A stretch of 64,000 nucleotides of DNA from Lanius collurio (GCA_020086605.1 JACBWW010000069.1:552293-616292), one strand, 5' to 3'. Positions 24,380 through 36,450 are shown, counted from the first letter of the stretch. Notes: generated from the letters alone by a model not told the origin. Program-made: numbers and translations.

Positions 24380-24562
24380 TCTTCTTTGAACAGTTGCACC
24401 CTGACCACTCTGAGCAACTTGTGCAGGGCCTCACCTCCCTCGTGGGGAAGAATCTCTTCCCAATATCCTATCTAGCTCTTCCCTCAGTAAGTGGGAAGCC
24501 ATTCTCCCTTGTCTTGTCACTCCAGGCTCTTGTCCAAAGTCCCTCTCCAGCTCTCTTGTAGT
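24380..24562 (-). mobile_element. CR1 LINE fragment
   Basis: 'gtgcagggcctcacctccct', 'gaatctcttcccaatatcct', 'cccttgtcttgtcactccag' and 'ccctctccagctctcttgta' follow reverse-complement CR1 order. The element is diverged and lacks the extreme 3' end. Confidence 0.78.
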
Positions 24563-24745
24563 GAATTCTTGTCATCTGATTTTTTTAACCCATTTAGAGA
24601 AACAGTGTATCCTGCCTCAGCCATGTGCTCTGCTTTGGTGTAGGAGGCTCTGGAGGAAATTTTCTGGCCTGTTTTCAAGGATATGAACTGAAAAACGGTA
24701 AGAAAAAGTGGGGACAAATGGAAAGTTACTAATTTTGTGGAAAAA

Positions 24746-24797
24746 TAGAATGGAATGGAATGGAATGGAATGGAATGGAATGGAATGGAATGGAATG
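24746..24797. repeat. (TGGAA)n pentanucleotide array
   Basis: Nine perfect TGGAA units (24751-24795) follow one variant unit (TAGAA). The same pentamer in the GGAAT phase forms human satellite III. Here it is a short isolated microsatellite. Every unit also recreates GGAATG, the core bound by TEAD factors. Confidence 0.95.
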
Positions 24798-25934
24798 ACC
24801 TGAAAGGTAAGGCTGGTGAACGACTGGCTCAGTAGCAACTCTTCAGAAAATGATCTGGAAGCTCACATGACTTGCAAGATGACTGGAATTCAATGAAATA
24901 AGTGTCATAAAGCCAGTGTTTGGGCACCTGTGAAGAGAAAGACAACCTCCAAGTTCCTTTCATGAAGCCTCAGCTTTCTCTGACCAAGTAAAAAGCCACA
25001 CTCGGGGTCACCTAATGTGGTACTTTCTTATCCCTAATGATTCTCATCATTGTGAGAGTTGGGATGATGCTGCTCCTCTGGAGGAGACCCCATGGGATAC
25101 CTCTGGGACAGCTAATGGCTGTGCACCAGGGCTCCTGTGGACAGAGGAGGCTTGTGAAAAGGCAAAGACAATACTGGAGCTGTCATCTTCTGCCCATGCC
25201 AGGACACATGTCCCTGGTCAGAGAAAAGGGAGAGTGCCACGCTGTGCCTGTAGATGTGGGAGAGCAGCGGTAACCCCAGCTCTCCAGCTTATCCCTCAGC
25301 AATCCAGGGGTGCAGGAGGGGGACTCCAGGCAGTGATGTGCCCAGACACCTGCCAGCCCTCCCTCGAGCTGTGCAGGACCCACCGCTGCTGGGGCCAGAG
25401 AGGCCACAGGAGACGGAGGCAGCCATTCTCATGGCTTCGCTGGAAACTGGCTGAGAAGATGTCTTGACATCTTAATGGCTTCCCATCATGCCTTTTCCTG
25501 ATCTTGAAATCAAGTCAAACACAGTTAGAAGGGAAAAAGGGATTTTACCTTGGTATCTATTTTAAGGATCCTTAGGTGCACTGCGTCCAGGTGGAATGCA
25601 CCCCAATGCACACCCCAGTGCACACCCCCAAAAGATCTGGTATCACATTCTAGGTGTTACTAATTAGCAGATCTATCAAAAATTCCCCAGTGAGAGGCTC
25701 GAGTGAGCCCCCCTCCCCAAGGAACCTTCCCCTGGATGGTTCTATCTCAGTTTACAGAATGTGTTCTGGAGAGGACCTTGGGGTCTGGGGCACACTGATC
25801 CCTAACTACAAAGCTTCTAAGATGTTGAGTCTCCCAGCTGAACAAACAAGGCCAAGAATGTAGGCAAAAAGCACTAAAGATACTGAAGTTGTAAAAAGGT
25901 ATAACAGAAAACAAAAGGCAAAAAATCATCATGG
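24798..25934. other. Noncoding unique sequence
   Basis: A 150-codon plus frame (25015-25467) overlaps others on both strands and shows no recognisable domain. Near-tandem 'tgcacacccc' units lie at 25596-25629. Confidence 0.5.
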
Positions 25935-26165
25935 CATCACCCACTGCCAGAGGGCAGGGATGGATGGGATATTGGGAAGGAATTGTTCCCTGGGGGGGTG
26001 GGGAGGCCCTGGCACAGGGTGCCCAGAGCAGCTGTGGCTGCCCCTGGATCCCTGGCAGTGCCCAAGGCCAGGCTGGACATTGGGGCTGGGAGCAGCCTGG
26101 GGCAGGGGGAGGGGTCCCTGCCATGGCAGAGAGGTTGGAACCAGATCAACTCTAAGATTCCTCCC
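25935..26165 (+). mobile_element. CR1 LINE fragment, 3' part
   Basis: 'gatgggatattgggaaggaa', 'ctggcacagggtgcccagag', 'ctggatccctggcagtgccc', 'gacattggggctgggagcag' and 'tccctgccatggcagagagg' occur in CR1 order. The core is nearly base-identical to the copies at 34725 (reversed) and 35625. Confidence 0.93.
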
Positions 26166-28177
26166 AATCCAGACCTCCCTGTGATTGTGTCCCCTCTTCA
26201 GCTGCTTGCTGACTCTTCCCCACACTGATGGCCCCTCTGATCCTCAGTGCTCCTTCCATCTCACAGAGTACCAGAGTTATAATATGCAGCTTAATTCTGA
26301 CTTTCCAAACTGTTGGCACCTCCTGAAGTACTTTGTCTGGGTAAAGCTCTGTTTTATTTCCTTTGTAACCCATTTAATGATGAGGGATCCCAAAACAGGT
26401 AGTATTGCAAGTGTTTAAATGCAAGAAGCACATATTTTGCTGTCATAACAGTTCAGCTCATTACATAGGGATACCATTCAAGGAAGCTGATGTATTGCCT
26501 ACAAAGGGAGCAACAGCAGTACTGAGTGGTGCAGTCCCGTTTGTTGGTAGCATGTGAGAACTTGACTGAACCTCTGCAAGTTCAACTGAGGCCAACAGAA
26601 GAATAATAATATTAATTATTTTGTTGTAAAAGAAACATTGTCTCTGTGCTTTTTGTATCTTTTTACTGTTTTATAGCCTTAAGCATCTATTTGCTTATGC
26701 TTTGTGCTTTACAAGGTTGAAAATATGATGTTCTTTTCTCTTTGTTTACCTTAGATTTTTTAGTTTGTTTCTGCTCATGCTGGTGGGGTTTTTATTTGTG
26801 TTTTATTTTCCTGTTACCCTAAGGCTCTTCAATATTTTAAATCACGTCTCACCTGAATTTACACGTATATCACCTAGATTATCACATACAATATTGAAAT
26901 TTCTTTGCAAGTGGTAATAAATGAGTTATCCATGGCCCACCATGCACATGGACAGCCTGCTCTCGGCCATCTGCCTGAGCCCCAGGTCTGCAGACCCGCT
27001 CTCACAGATGTGTTGATTTGTAGGAGAGGCTGCAGGAGCATGTGTGGTGAGGTGGGCTCCCTGTGGACTGTGGTGATCTTGCAGGAGGTGGATGGTGAGA
27101 GCGGCTCTCCCGAACCTGAGCAGAGCATTGGAGGTGAGGCAGATCAAGGCTGTGCTGCGAGGCAGAGCTCGGCACACAACCAGGTCAGGGCACACAGCCA
27201 GGTCAGGGCACAGCACCCTGGGACCCGCACATGGCTGGGTACCTCGAGGGTGAGAGGATGTAGCACTGAGATGGCAGCAGAGGCTGACGCAGCCGGTGCC
27301 CAGCGGCTCAGCCCCCAGCACGTGGTGCTGACAGGAGCGGTGTCAAACAGGTTCAAAGGCGTTCCTGCAGCACAACCTAAAGTAAATACTGGATGGAAGT
27401 GGGGTTTTGCTTTCTTTATGCCCTGAAAAGCTCTTTAAAAGGAAGTGAAGATAACCAGTGGTGTCTGAGCACTGGGCCTGCTCGTTCTGCCCACGGGGTC
27501 CGTCGCATTCCCAGTCTGCCGGGGTGCGGGGACATGTCCCGCTCTACCACCGCAGTGGCCTGGCTGTGGCTGGTGCCATTTGTCCTTCGCAAGACAAAGC
27601 ACAGGGAGCTCCCTTCCAGACCTCTGGGTGGAGAAGGAGGTGCAGCTCCTGGGGCAGGAAGGATGGGAAGGCAGGTGGTGATCCTACCTGCAGGCTGTGG
27701 GAGGGATTTGGAGCCTTGCTGCAAGGTCAGAGTCTTACTCAAGCCTAAGCACAGAGGAATGGTTGTTTGAAATTTGGTAAGTGATAAAACCAGATGCAGC
27801 TGAGGTGATCAGACTGACTGACCTCACCCCATCGGGAATATCCCATAGTCTTGTCAGAGAGCCCTGTCTGAGGTGCTGCCTCTGCTGCCCGAGGAAAACG
27901 GCTGGAATGATAGGCTTTCCAGGTAGGCTACTGGGGACCCAGGTTTGCTGCAAGTGAAGTAATTATGTTTTCATTACTCCAGGGTGGCAATAAGAAGAAA
28001 CTCTGGTTATAGCAATTCTGCAGCCACCTCACTGAGGCTCCAGTGTCCCAGATCTGTGAAAAAGGATTAATTAACTTTCTGCCAGAAGCAGCAAGCTGGC
28101 CAGTCCTGTCAGGGATGCTGTGCTCCACCGGGACACCAAGGGATGAGTGGTGACACACTACTGCAGAAATTGTCCTT
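26166..28177. other. Noncoding unique sequence
   Basis: About 26580-26880 is T-rich. From 26930 to 27700 it is GC-rich with overlapping frames of up to 173 codons and no recognisable domain. An 18-bp unit is duplicated at 27177-27194 and 27195-27212 with one difference. Confidence 0.5.
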
Positions 28178-28246
28178 GGGTGGACTGGATGGGCCTTGTG
28201 GGTCCCATCCAACACAGCATATTCTGTGATTTTGTGATTCTGTGAA
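28178..28246 (+). mobile_element. CR1 LINE fragment, extreme 3' end
   Basis: 'tggactggatgggccttgtg', 'ggtcccatccaacacagcat', then the terminal repeat 'attctgtgattttgtgattc'. Similarity may extend to about 28095 but is weak there. Confidence 0.78.
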
Positions 28247-30196
28247 AATGAACAAAAAATGAAGCAGATATGCACACCTCAAGCAGAGTAAACAAACCTG
28301 AGAATTGGGCTCCTGCCATATCTGTTGTTTATCAGGTCAGATCTTAATTGTGGTACTTAGACATGATTAACAGGTATCTGAATAACCATGCCAGAAATAA
28401 ACCCTGCTCTGCAGAGAAGCTTATGTGTCCTGAAAAGGGGAGGGAAGGGAGTGGGCATGGAGGAGGGGACTGGGCACAGCATTGTCCCAGTGCCCCCTGC
28501 CCCCACCCGCTGCCTGATGAGTTCCTTGCCCAGAGCTCTGGTGTGGTAAATATTGGCACAAACCCCTTTCAGGACCCTTGCTGGTACCAAGGTTAGAGCA
28601 GAACCCAGCGTTCATCCTTCTGTGCTACAGGTCAGGAGGCTGATGGGTCATTCCCTGCAGAAAGGGTTTTCCATTAAGTAAGTAAAAGATCCAAGCAGAA
28701 AACTTCTGACCTCACAATGTAATTCCAGAGGAGAGGATTGCCTTAACACTGGGAATTGGGAGATCAGTGTCCTATAAAGAACCATAAAGCTGTGCCAGTA
28801 AGGGTCCTGCCATCCTGCACCCACATCAGGGAGCACTGTGAGGATGAGGAGATTTCCTGCTGTGGGATAAGGGAAGAAGGAAAGGAGATTTTCTGCTCTT
28901 GAGGCTTCCCACACTGCACTCAAATTTCTCCTAACTGAGTTTCTGCTCAGCACTGCTAGAAAGGAAAGTGTAGCACTGCTTGTTTTCTTCCTGGGGGAGG
29001 GATGGGAGGTGTTTGCTTTCCTTTCTTGTAGAACAAAATCCAGAGCTTTCAGTTATATGTTGAAAAAAGCCCACTTAGCAGCCAACAATCTGGGAAGCTG
29101 CATCCCCTGGGCAGTGTTTGGCTGGGATATGGGAGGCTCCTGTCCAAATCCAGGCCGTGAGCCAAGCTAAGCCCTCACCATTGGCCTTGCCCTGTGGAAC
29201 TTTGGAGCAGGGAATAGTTATTTGGGGATGGAATTAAAAAAGCATGTCATGAAGTACTAAGTACTTTTTCTTGGAAAATACTTTGTTGGCAGGAATTTTC
29301 ACATCCCAAAACATCCCTTCCCAGACTACCTAAAGACCTCCTGTATCCAACACCTAACCCCAGTACTTTTTTTGAAAGGAACGGATTCTGCTTTCCCAGT
29401 GGAATAATCACAGAATACCAAACTCTGATGATGTGTGAAACTGTAAGTGGACACTTTGGAAAACAGACCCTGCCTCCTCAGGATCCATCTGGTGTCTTTC
29501 CAGCCCAAGGAAGCTGGGTGGGCAGAGTGCCCAGTGTGTGCCTGTGGCCTTGTTGAGGGTCCCCGGCCAGGGTGCAGGCGGCAGCTGCTGCCCACGGAGC
29601 AGATGGATCTGCTGGCCGTGGGGAGCAGGATGGCTGCGGGATGGGCTGTGGCTGCCCGGGACTGTGCCCTGCTCGCCCGGCTGCGGCAGGGAGCAGATGG
29701 ACCCGGCTTCCTCAGGCTCCCAGTGACCACAGCTGACCCGCTGCCAGCTTTGCTGGGGAATGCAAAGGAGTAGGGGCTGTGCCATGAGCTTTGCAGCAGG
29801 AAATCAGCCAGGAAAATACGGGTGTGTGTGAGAGGTGAAGGACATTTCCTTGGGCCAGTGGCTGCTGTTCTCTCCTCCCAAGTCAGGATCACCAGTCCAT
29901 GGGCTGCACTGCATCCCTGTTGGCTCCATAGGATCATGGCTTGTCCAGGCAAACCCTTCATGGGCAGGAAAGGCCTGAAACACTCTGGATGCATAACACA
30001 TCTGCCACTGGCACAAAATGTAAAGAGAATATTGTAGTCCGGGTTTATTTTTTTATTAATAATAATAATAATAATTAAAAAACGTAGGTACTTTTTTCCT
30101 AGAGATTCACAACCATTTGAAACTCTAATCCAGTTTCTTACTTGTTTCTCTCTCCTCTGTTTTAAAACAGCAGCTTTTGGCTTGTCACTTACAGCT
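28247..30196. other. Noncoding unique sequence
   Basis: No gene recognised. A 222-codon minus frame (29326-29994) overlaps a plus frame of 108 codons in a GC-rich part (29470-29760). An (AAT)n stretch lies at 30055-30076. Confidence 0.5.
30055..30076. repeat. (AAT)n microsatellite
   Basis: Several tandem AAT units follow a T-rich run and precede an A run. Confidence 0.85.
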
Positions 30197-30988
30197 TGTT
30201 ATAAATGAAATGTCAATGTTATCAGATTAATAATTTGCGCAAGCCAAATTATTAATATAAACCAAGCAAAATTTATTTTTAATCAAATTGACAATCAAAA
30301 TCAGCCACTATAAAGGAAATCAGGGCCAAGCCTAGGTTCTTGACTCTGGGTGACACATACACAGCTCTGACCACCAGCAGTTCAGAGAGGTAAGCGCACA
30401 CCTTTGAGGTGTTTGAGTCCAGTTTTTATACTGTTTTTCTTGCTCCTGGCTAGGAAATCTTTTGTTCTTTTCACTTCTGATGATCCTCTGGTCCAGTGCT
30501 CAGGGGTCCATTTAGATGTTGATTTGTCCAAGGATTCTCTTTGTGCTCTGGTTGATGGTTTCCAGTAACTCATCTCAGCGTTTCTGGTAAGGGTCCTGTT
30601 CAGATGATGATTTTTATGAGAAATCCTTATATGATTAAAATGAAGTGTCTCAAGCAATAGGTCCACTCATCAGCAGTGTCCAAGGAGTAGCAGATCCTAT
30701 CTCTTACTCCTTTCAGATGGAAAAGATTCCCTCGCTGGGTAGGATGAACTCATAGTAGGTTGATGGGTCTGAGGTCATCTCTTCTGGGTTTGCCTTCACT
30801 TCTTATGTTAATTTACACCTTCCTTGAGCAAGATGTCAGGAAACTTGCCAAGGTGTACTTTGAACATAACATATTTGAACATATATACAAATTACAACTT
30901 GCTATATTTCACATTCTGTATTTCACATTAATAACTTATTCTGCTTATACAATTTTGATTCCTTATGAATTTTGACTTATCTATAACA
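30197..30988 (-). mobile_element. Solo LTR of an endogenous retrovirus, copy 2
   Basis: 792 bp with TGTTATAAAT at one end and ATCTATAACA at the other, a 9-of-10 terminal inverted repeat with canonical TG...CA. It is flanked by a perfect 4-bp duplication, agct (30193-30196, 30989-30992). On the minus strand a TATA box (30423-30430) lies about 150 bases before AATAAA (30272-30277), which gives U3 of about 540, R of about 140 and U5 of about 60-80 bases. A 94-codon minus-strand frame (30382-30666) fills the second half of U3. A 4-bp duplication suits gammaretrovirus-like (ERV1) families. That class assignment is inference. Confidence 0.87.
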
Positions 30989-31889
30989 AGCTGAAACTCA
31001 GAAGTCACTCATGTGCCCACCGGGGATGGTTCTAGTGGTGCCCCCACTCCGGGCAGGGACGAGTCGGTCCCCGGCCCCTCGTCAGCCACCTCCTTAAGCA
31101 GTGTGGGCTATTGGAGACCCACCAATGGCAGGATATTTTCTGCTGTTCTCAGCAAACAGGTGTTCCCAGGAGCCTTCAGGTGCAGGCAGAGAGTGAGCAG
31201 AGTCCAAACGAGCTGTTGCTCAACCTGTGCTGGTCCCTTTGCTCCCTTCCCTCACATAAAGGCAGCTGTGTGATCACCTTGGCTCATTAGAAACCATTCT
31301 TATTAATGCACAGTCTCTCCTCCTCATTTCCCACAGACAGGAACTGGATTTACTTCAAGAAGGTACCAGTGGTTTTCTTTGTGGTGTGTCCCTCATTCCC
31401 TGTGTGTAGCCACCTGCAAATGGTCTGTTTTGGGAAGAGCAGTTGTCTCATCTTGACACTCCCTATTGCTCTTCCCAAAGTCAGGATTAAGTCTCCTAAT
31501 AACCATGCTTTTCCTCATTCTCAGTTAAAGCACAATAATTTGGGTTCTACTTGTCTTGTAACTGCTCAGATTCACTGCCCAGGCTTTACCCACAGATTGA
31601 GGGATTTACACATCACAGAGCCAGAAGGGACCGGAGATGCTTTCCTCCCTACAGAGGCCCCAAGAGGTCCTTCAGCACACTCCTGGCAGAGAGGACTGCT
31701 GAACAGCAGCAAAACCAGCAAAATCAATCTTACCCTGATTCCAAAATTCCCAGGCCCATGTTAGGTTTGTCAATTCCTTAATGACTCCTGTAGAGCAGAA
31801 GCCCCTCTGGCCCCATGGCAGCAGTGGGATGGTGGCTTCCACTGGTGGCTGGGCTGACCTCCCTGGGCCCCTCTACACCAACAGCTGCA
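30989..31889. other. Noncoding unique sequence
   Basis: No gene or repeat recognised. A 152-codon plus frame (31306-31764) shows no recognisable domain. Confidence 0.5.
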
Positions 31890-32042
31890 CACTCCCATCC
31901 CTGGAAGTGTTCAAGGCCAGGCTGGATGGGGCTTGGAGAAACCTGGTCTAGTGGATGTCCCTACGCAGGGTAGGAGATGGAAAGAGATGAACTTTAGGGT
32001 CCCTTCCAACCCAAACCATTCTGGGATTCTGCAGTTCTATGA
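31890..32042 (+). mobile_element. CR1 LINE fragment, 3' end
   Basis: 'tccctggaagtgttcaaggc', 'caggctggatggggcttgga', 'cctggtctagtggatgtccc', 'agggtcccttccaacccaaa' and 'ccattctgggattctgcag' are in order. It is one of the clearest CR1 tails in the window. Confidence 0.95.
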
Positions 32043-34724
32043 AAATTCCCCTTTCCCCACATTTTGACTTCCTTGGGAGGTGTTTCCCGACTATCTCATC
32101 TCCCCTTCTCTCTCCCAGCAGCAGTTCTAGCAGAATGTGCCTTTGACACTGCTTTATGGCTCTTCCAGCATTTCTCTTCCTGCAGACCCTTCTCCAGGCT
32201 CCCGCACCCTTTAGGGGTGCTGGCCCAGCTGGTGGGTGCTGCTGAAGTTTCCTTGAGCACCCTGTGAGACTTTTAAAATTGAAATCCTGCCCAAAAGTAA
32301 GGTAATCATGTCAAACCAGCCCTGACTGTATCTTATTCTTATAGCTGTCTCTTGATTAACTTCCCTAGCACCTGCTCTGTTCCATTTCCTTGATGTAGGA
32401 CTGACAAGTCTAAAATGATCTGGGCCATCTCGTGTGTTCTGTGTTGCAATTCTGATTCCTTTCCTCTCACTGTGAGCCAGACATCCTCAGCAAGATTCTG
32501 AGCCAGCTCTTACAAGACCCTCTGAACATTATATTATGTATATCTATATATTTTCTTCCATGTTAGAGGCAACATTGCTTGGTTTTAGACAAATGTCATC
32601 TAAAATGATTATAAAACCTGATGACAATTTTTGAGAGAGACTTTACTGTGTTTTTGCCAAATCTGACATGAGTTTCCCAGAGGGAGTCCACCTGACACTC
32701 GAGGAGCACCATGAGCCATCGCACACCTGATCCATACCTTTAGCTGAGGGACAATTAAATATTTAAATCTGTCTGGGAAACACAGGCTGGGGAGCAGACG
32801 AGGTTGTGCTGCTGGGACCTTGCTGGGTTTGACCTCAGCTGCTTCACCCATTGCACAGCCTTAACATTTGTTTAAAGCTACCTTTGTCGATCGAACTCCA
32901 CTAGATTTGAACTTTGAGGGAGTTAATTGCTTTTCCCAGTTCTGTGGTAGCTATTGCTGTGATCTAATAGAAAACTGAACTTAATTAGGCTTGTTCCACA
33001 GAGATTAAGCAGGTCTTTTCCACCTATCGTATTCATGGCTTAATGAAGTGTGGATGTGTCTTTGTTGATGTGCTCACAGCAGCCTCTGGTCCCCACAGCT
33101 CTACACAGCTGTCCAGTTTGCAGAGCAGCCTCACTGCTGGCTGCTGGTTCCAGGTGTGCAAGTGACCTTTAGTGCTTGCTGATGTGAAGTTTGACAGTCC
33201 AACTACATTCAAGCATCCATCTCTGCTCCTGGACACACACTGGAGACAGTTTCGTGCTCTAAGTCACTCTCTTGGCAATTCAGTGACAGAATAGAGGAGG
33301 TTCAGGTTTTAATTACAAACTTAGCACACAGCAAAAACACTTCAGTTGTGTTAGTTTTACCTGAATCTTGCTAAGAATTAGCAGAAAATATCTTCAAGAA
33401 ATAAAATGTTTTGACAAGAATGTCTCTAAGCACTCTCACCTAAAGATAAAAATTAGTATTTATTTCAGTGTTTATATCTGTACAGGTAAATATTGCTTCC
33501 AAATCTGTCACTACAGGTCCATCTGACTAAGCAGATGTAGGTGCCAGTTCCTGGTGTGTAGGATTTCCACCTGAGCCTGATAAGTTTAGGAAAATCAGGC
33601 TGTAATATTCATTTGAAGTCCTAGCCTGCCCTACAGAGCTTCAGGAGTTCTTCAGAAGAGAGATGGAGGCTCCACAGCACCAGGTCACTTCTGGATGCAG
33701 TGAAGGGAGGCAGGAGGCTCCCAGAATTTCCCAGCTGCTAATTAAATCCCAGAGGATTTCGAGAAAATTGTGGAGAGCAGAAAAGATGAAAGAGAAACCC
33801 AAATGAAGTGCTTCAGCATGTGTTCAAGAAACCCTTTTAAAAAGAGATTTAAATTAAAAAATGTGTCTGTAAATAGTCCCTGTGCTGAACGATTCACAAG
33901 GTCAAAGAACACAAACACCTCGATTACCCATTTTAGCTGTAAAAAAGGTCTGTTCTCTCCTGCTTTGAAGGACCAAGTGAAGCACAAGCTCCTTGGGAAG
34001 GAGAAAGTCCTGCAGTGCCAGTACCTGAACACTCACCACCCTGTCTGGGTTTTCTTTTCACTGCTAATTCCGAAGTGGGACTGAAAAGGGTAAGTTTTAC
34101 TCAGATGTCATTGAAAGCAGCTGTACCTTCCATCCAGCCATGAGAAAAGCAGTGTTTCAACCAGGAGTGCAAGTGCCCAGGACGGGGCTGCTGGAAGGTG
34201 TGCAGGAGAACGCCCGGGAGATCTGTGCCAATTTCTGCCTTAATTGCATCTGAGCTGTACAGCACATTGTGAGCTTCTGCAGAGCCCAGGCGGCTTCTAG
34301 AGCCTTCTGTTGTCTTAAAAGAACAGTGTGAGTTCTTTCTCCCTTCTCCATCTCCCTAAAAGCAATCTCAGGACCCCTGTGAACCCACAGCTGGTGACCA
34401 GCTGTGCCAGAGTAATGCAAATCCAAAAAAGCAGTAACAGAAACCTCTTAGTGCCTATTAATTAATTATTAACCTATTAACACTGGGCCATTGCAGGAAT
34501 GATGCACTTGTTTCTCTGAATCCCCCTGCAACACTTCACTCTCCTGAACTCAGCCATCTTTTTCCTCAGTCTGCTCAAAAATGTTATTTATTGTTTAGGT
34601 GTGCCCAACCTGCCTGGTGTGAGACCCTGGCTGGTGGCCCCCCTTGGCTGGGACCCTGCCCTGCCTGTACCCCTGCCTGTTCTCCTGGCCCAGCCCATGG
34701 AATCACCGCTTTGGCTGAGAACGG
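32043..34724. other. Noncoding unique sequence
   Basis: Mostly AT-rich between 32270 and 34090, without repeat signature. A 104-codon plus frame (33770-34084) is overlapped by a minus frame of 96 codons. No gene recognised. Confidence 0.5.
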
Positions 34725-34990
34725 ACCTCAAAACCCATCATGTTCCACCCCCTGCTATGGCAGGGACACTTTCCACCATCCCAGGCTGCTCCCAGCCCCA
34801 ATGTCCAGCCTGGCCTTGGGCACTGCCAGGGATCCAGGGGCAGCCACAGCTGCTCTGTGCCAGCCCCTCCCAGGGAACAATTCCTTCCCCATATCCCATC
34901 TATCCCTGCCCTCTTTAAACCCATGGCTATTTCCAGACCCTGCCCGGCCTGTCGCTGCCTCCCTCCCTCTGTCAGCCCTGAAATGTCTGG
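34725..34990 (-). mobile_element. CR1 LINE fragment
   Basis: 'gttccaccccctgctatggc', 'gctgctcccagccccaatgt', 'gggatccaggggcagccaca' and 'caattccttccccatatccc' follow reverse-complement CR1 order. It forms an inverted pair with 35625-35978. Confidence 0.92.
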
Positions 34991-35624
34991 CTGCTGTGAG
35001 CTCATTGCCACTGTCCCCACTGCCAATTTGTCTGCAACAACCAAACCTACACTAGGATCCTGCTGGAAGTAAATCCTCCCATTTGCAGAAGCAATGTGAC
35101 AGCAATACTCACTGCCTCCAAGTACACACACCCCTCATTGCAAAGGTAGGAATGAGGATTTGTTGTTTAAAATGCCTTTTTCTTCAGGTTTTCTTTCTAA
35201 TTTCAAAGGCAACTAATAGTGAAAAAGTACCCAGAAGACAGGAGAATAAATTGATGTTTAAGACTTCATATTGAAACCCAAAACTTACTCCTTTGCAGGT
35301 GATATTTTTATTTATCATTACTAGGCTGTTTGTATTTAATGCAATTTATTAGAATGTATTTACAGAATCATAGTTAGAGTCAAAACTGGGTAAAACCCCT
35401 TCACTCTTTTACTGAGGCTTCCTCTACACGTATTTAGTTCAGGGTAATATGATTCAGTGAAAAATTAAAAATAAATTAGGGTATTCCCTCTCATTAATGT
35501 TTCTACTGAAATATTCAGTATATTTATAATTTGCTTGCACAATTATTAGGACAATTTCTGAAATGAATGCCAAACAGGGAGGCAGTGATGAAGAGTTGAG
35601 TATATCGAAGCACTTTGAATGAAA
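34991..35624. other. Noncoding unique sequence between inverted CR1 copies
   Basis: Becomes AT-rich from about 35130. No gene or repeat recognised. A weak CR1-like 'acagaatcatag' at 35364 is too short to call. Confidence 0.45.
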
Positions 35625-35978
35625 GTCTCTGGGGAGAGTTCAGAGTCCCTTCCAGGGCCTATTAGGGGCTCCAAGAGAGGTGGAGAGGGACTTGGGACAA
35701 GGGCCTGGAGGGACAGAACACAGGGAATGGCTTCCCAGTGCCAGAAGGCAGGGTTAGATGGGATATTGGAAAGGAATTCCTGCCTGGGAGACCCTGGCAC
35801 AGGGTGCCCAGAGCAGCTGTGGGTGCCCCTGGATCCCTGGCAGTGCCCAAGGCCAGGCTGGACATTGGGGCTGGGAGCAGCCTGGCACAGTGGGAGGTGT
35901 CCCTGCCCATGGCAGAGGGGTGGAATGAGGTGATCTTGAAGGTCCCTTCCAACCCAAACCTTTCTTGGATTCTGTGAT
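35625..35978 (+). mobile_element. CR1 LINE fragment, 3' part
   Basis: It runs from 'agtctctggggagagttcag' through 'gatgggatattggaaaggaa', 'ctggatccctggcagtgccc' and 'tgatcttgaaggtcccttcc' to the terminal 'cttggattctgtgattt'. It is complete at the 3' end. Confidence 0.95.
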
Positions 35979-36349
35979 TTCCCAGGATGTCAAACAGATC
36001 CCTCCCTGATCTCTGCCCTCAGGGCAGGCAGATTGTGTGGGGCAGCTCCATACAACCAACACATGGAAGAAATTCCATGAGCTGCTCCCGGCTCAGGGGC
36101 TGTCTAGGCTGGCACAGCCTCATGAAGGTTGCACAGTCCTCTCTCACTGACACCATAGCCTCAGGGATCCCAGTTATCACATGGACTCATAATGAATGGA
36201 AAAATCCATTGCCTGGGCAGCCAGGACACTGGGTCCCGTGCCCAGGGGCTCCAGCCCAGCAGCACCCTGGTATAGAAATCCATTGCCCTGAGGAGGCAAA
36301 TCCGCAGGACAGTGATGGCTGTCTTTGGAAACCAATGATTAATGTCCTT
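35979..36349. other. Noncoding unique sequence
   Basis: No gene or repeat recognised. It may include diverged CR1 sequence joined to the next element. Confidence 0.4.
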
Positions 36350-36450
36350 TAGGCCCTTCAAGGCCACAATGAGGTCACCCCAAAGCTTCTCTTCTCCAGG
36401 CTGAACAATCCCAGTTCTCCCAGCCTTTCCAGGGATATACCCCACTCCCC
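36350..36450 (-). mobile_element. CR1 LINE fragment, internal part
   Basis: 'cacaatgaggtcaccccaaa', 'gcttctcttctccaggctga' and 'tctcccagcctttccaggga' match the reverse complement of CR1 upstream of its 3' end. The terminal 3' part is absent or too diverged to see. Confidence 0.75.

Noticed and set aside
29326..29994. 222-codon minus-strand frame
   Set aside because: No recognisable domain, it overlaps a plus frame in GC-rich DNA, and no splice or promoter context supports it.
30760..30975. 71-codon plus-strand frame shared with 58812-59024
   Set aside because: It is antisense to the LTR and its differences between copies are largely amino-acid changing. It is shared because the LTRs are homologous.
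7105..30988. LTR copies 1 and 2 as the two ends of one provirus
   Set aside because: They are 23 kb apart, copy 2 has its own target-site duplication, and no gag, pol or env similarity was seen between them.
31615..31680. Weak CR1-like stretch ('acagagccagaagggaccgg')
   Set aside because: Too short, and the following bases do not continue in CR1 order.
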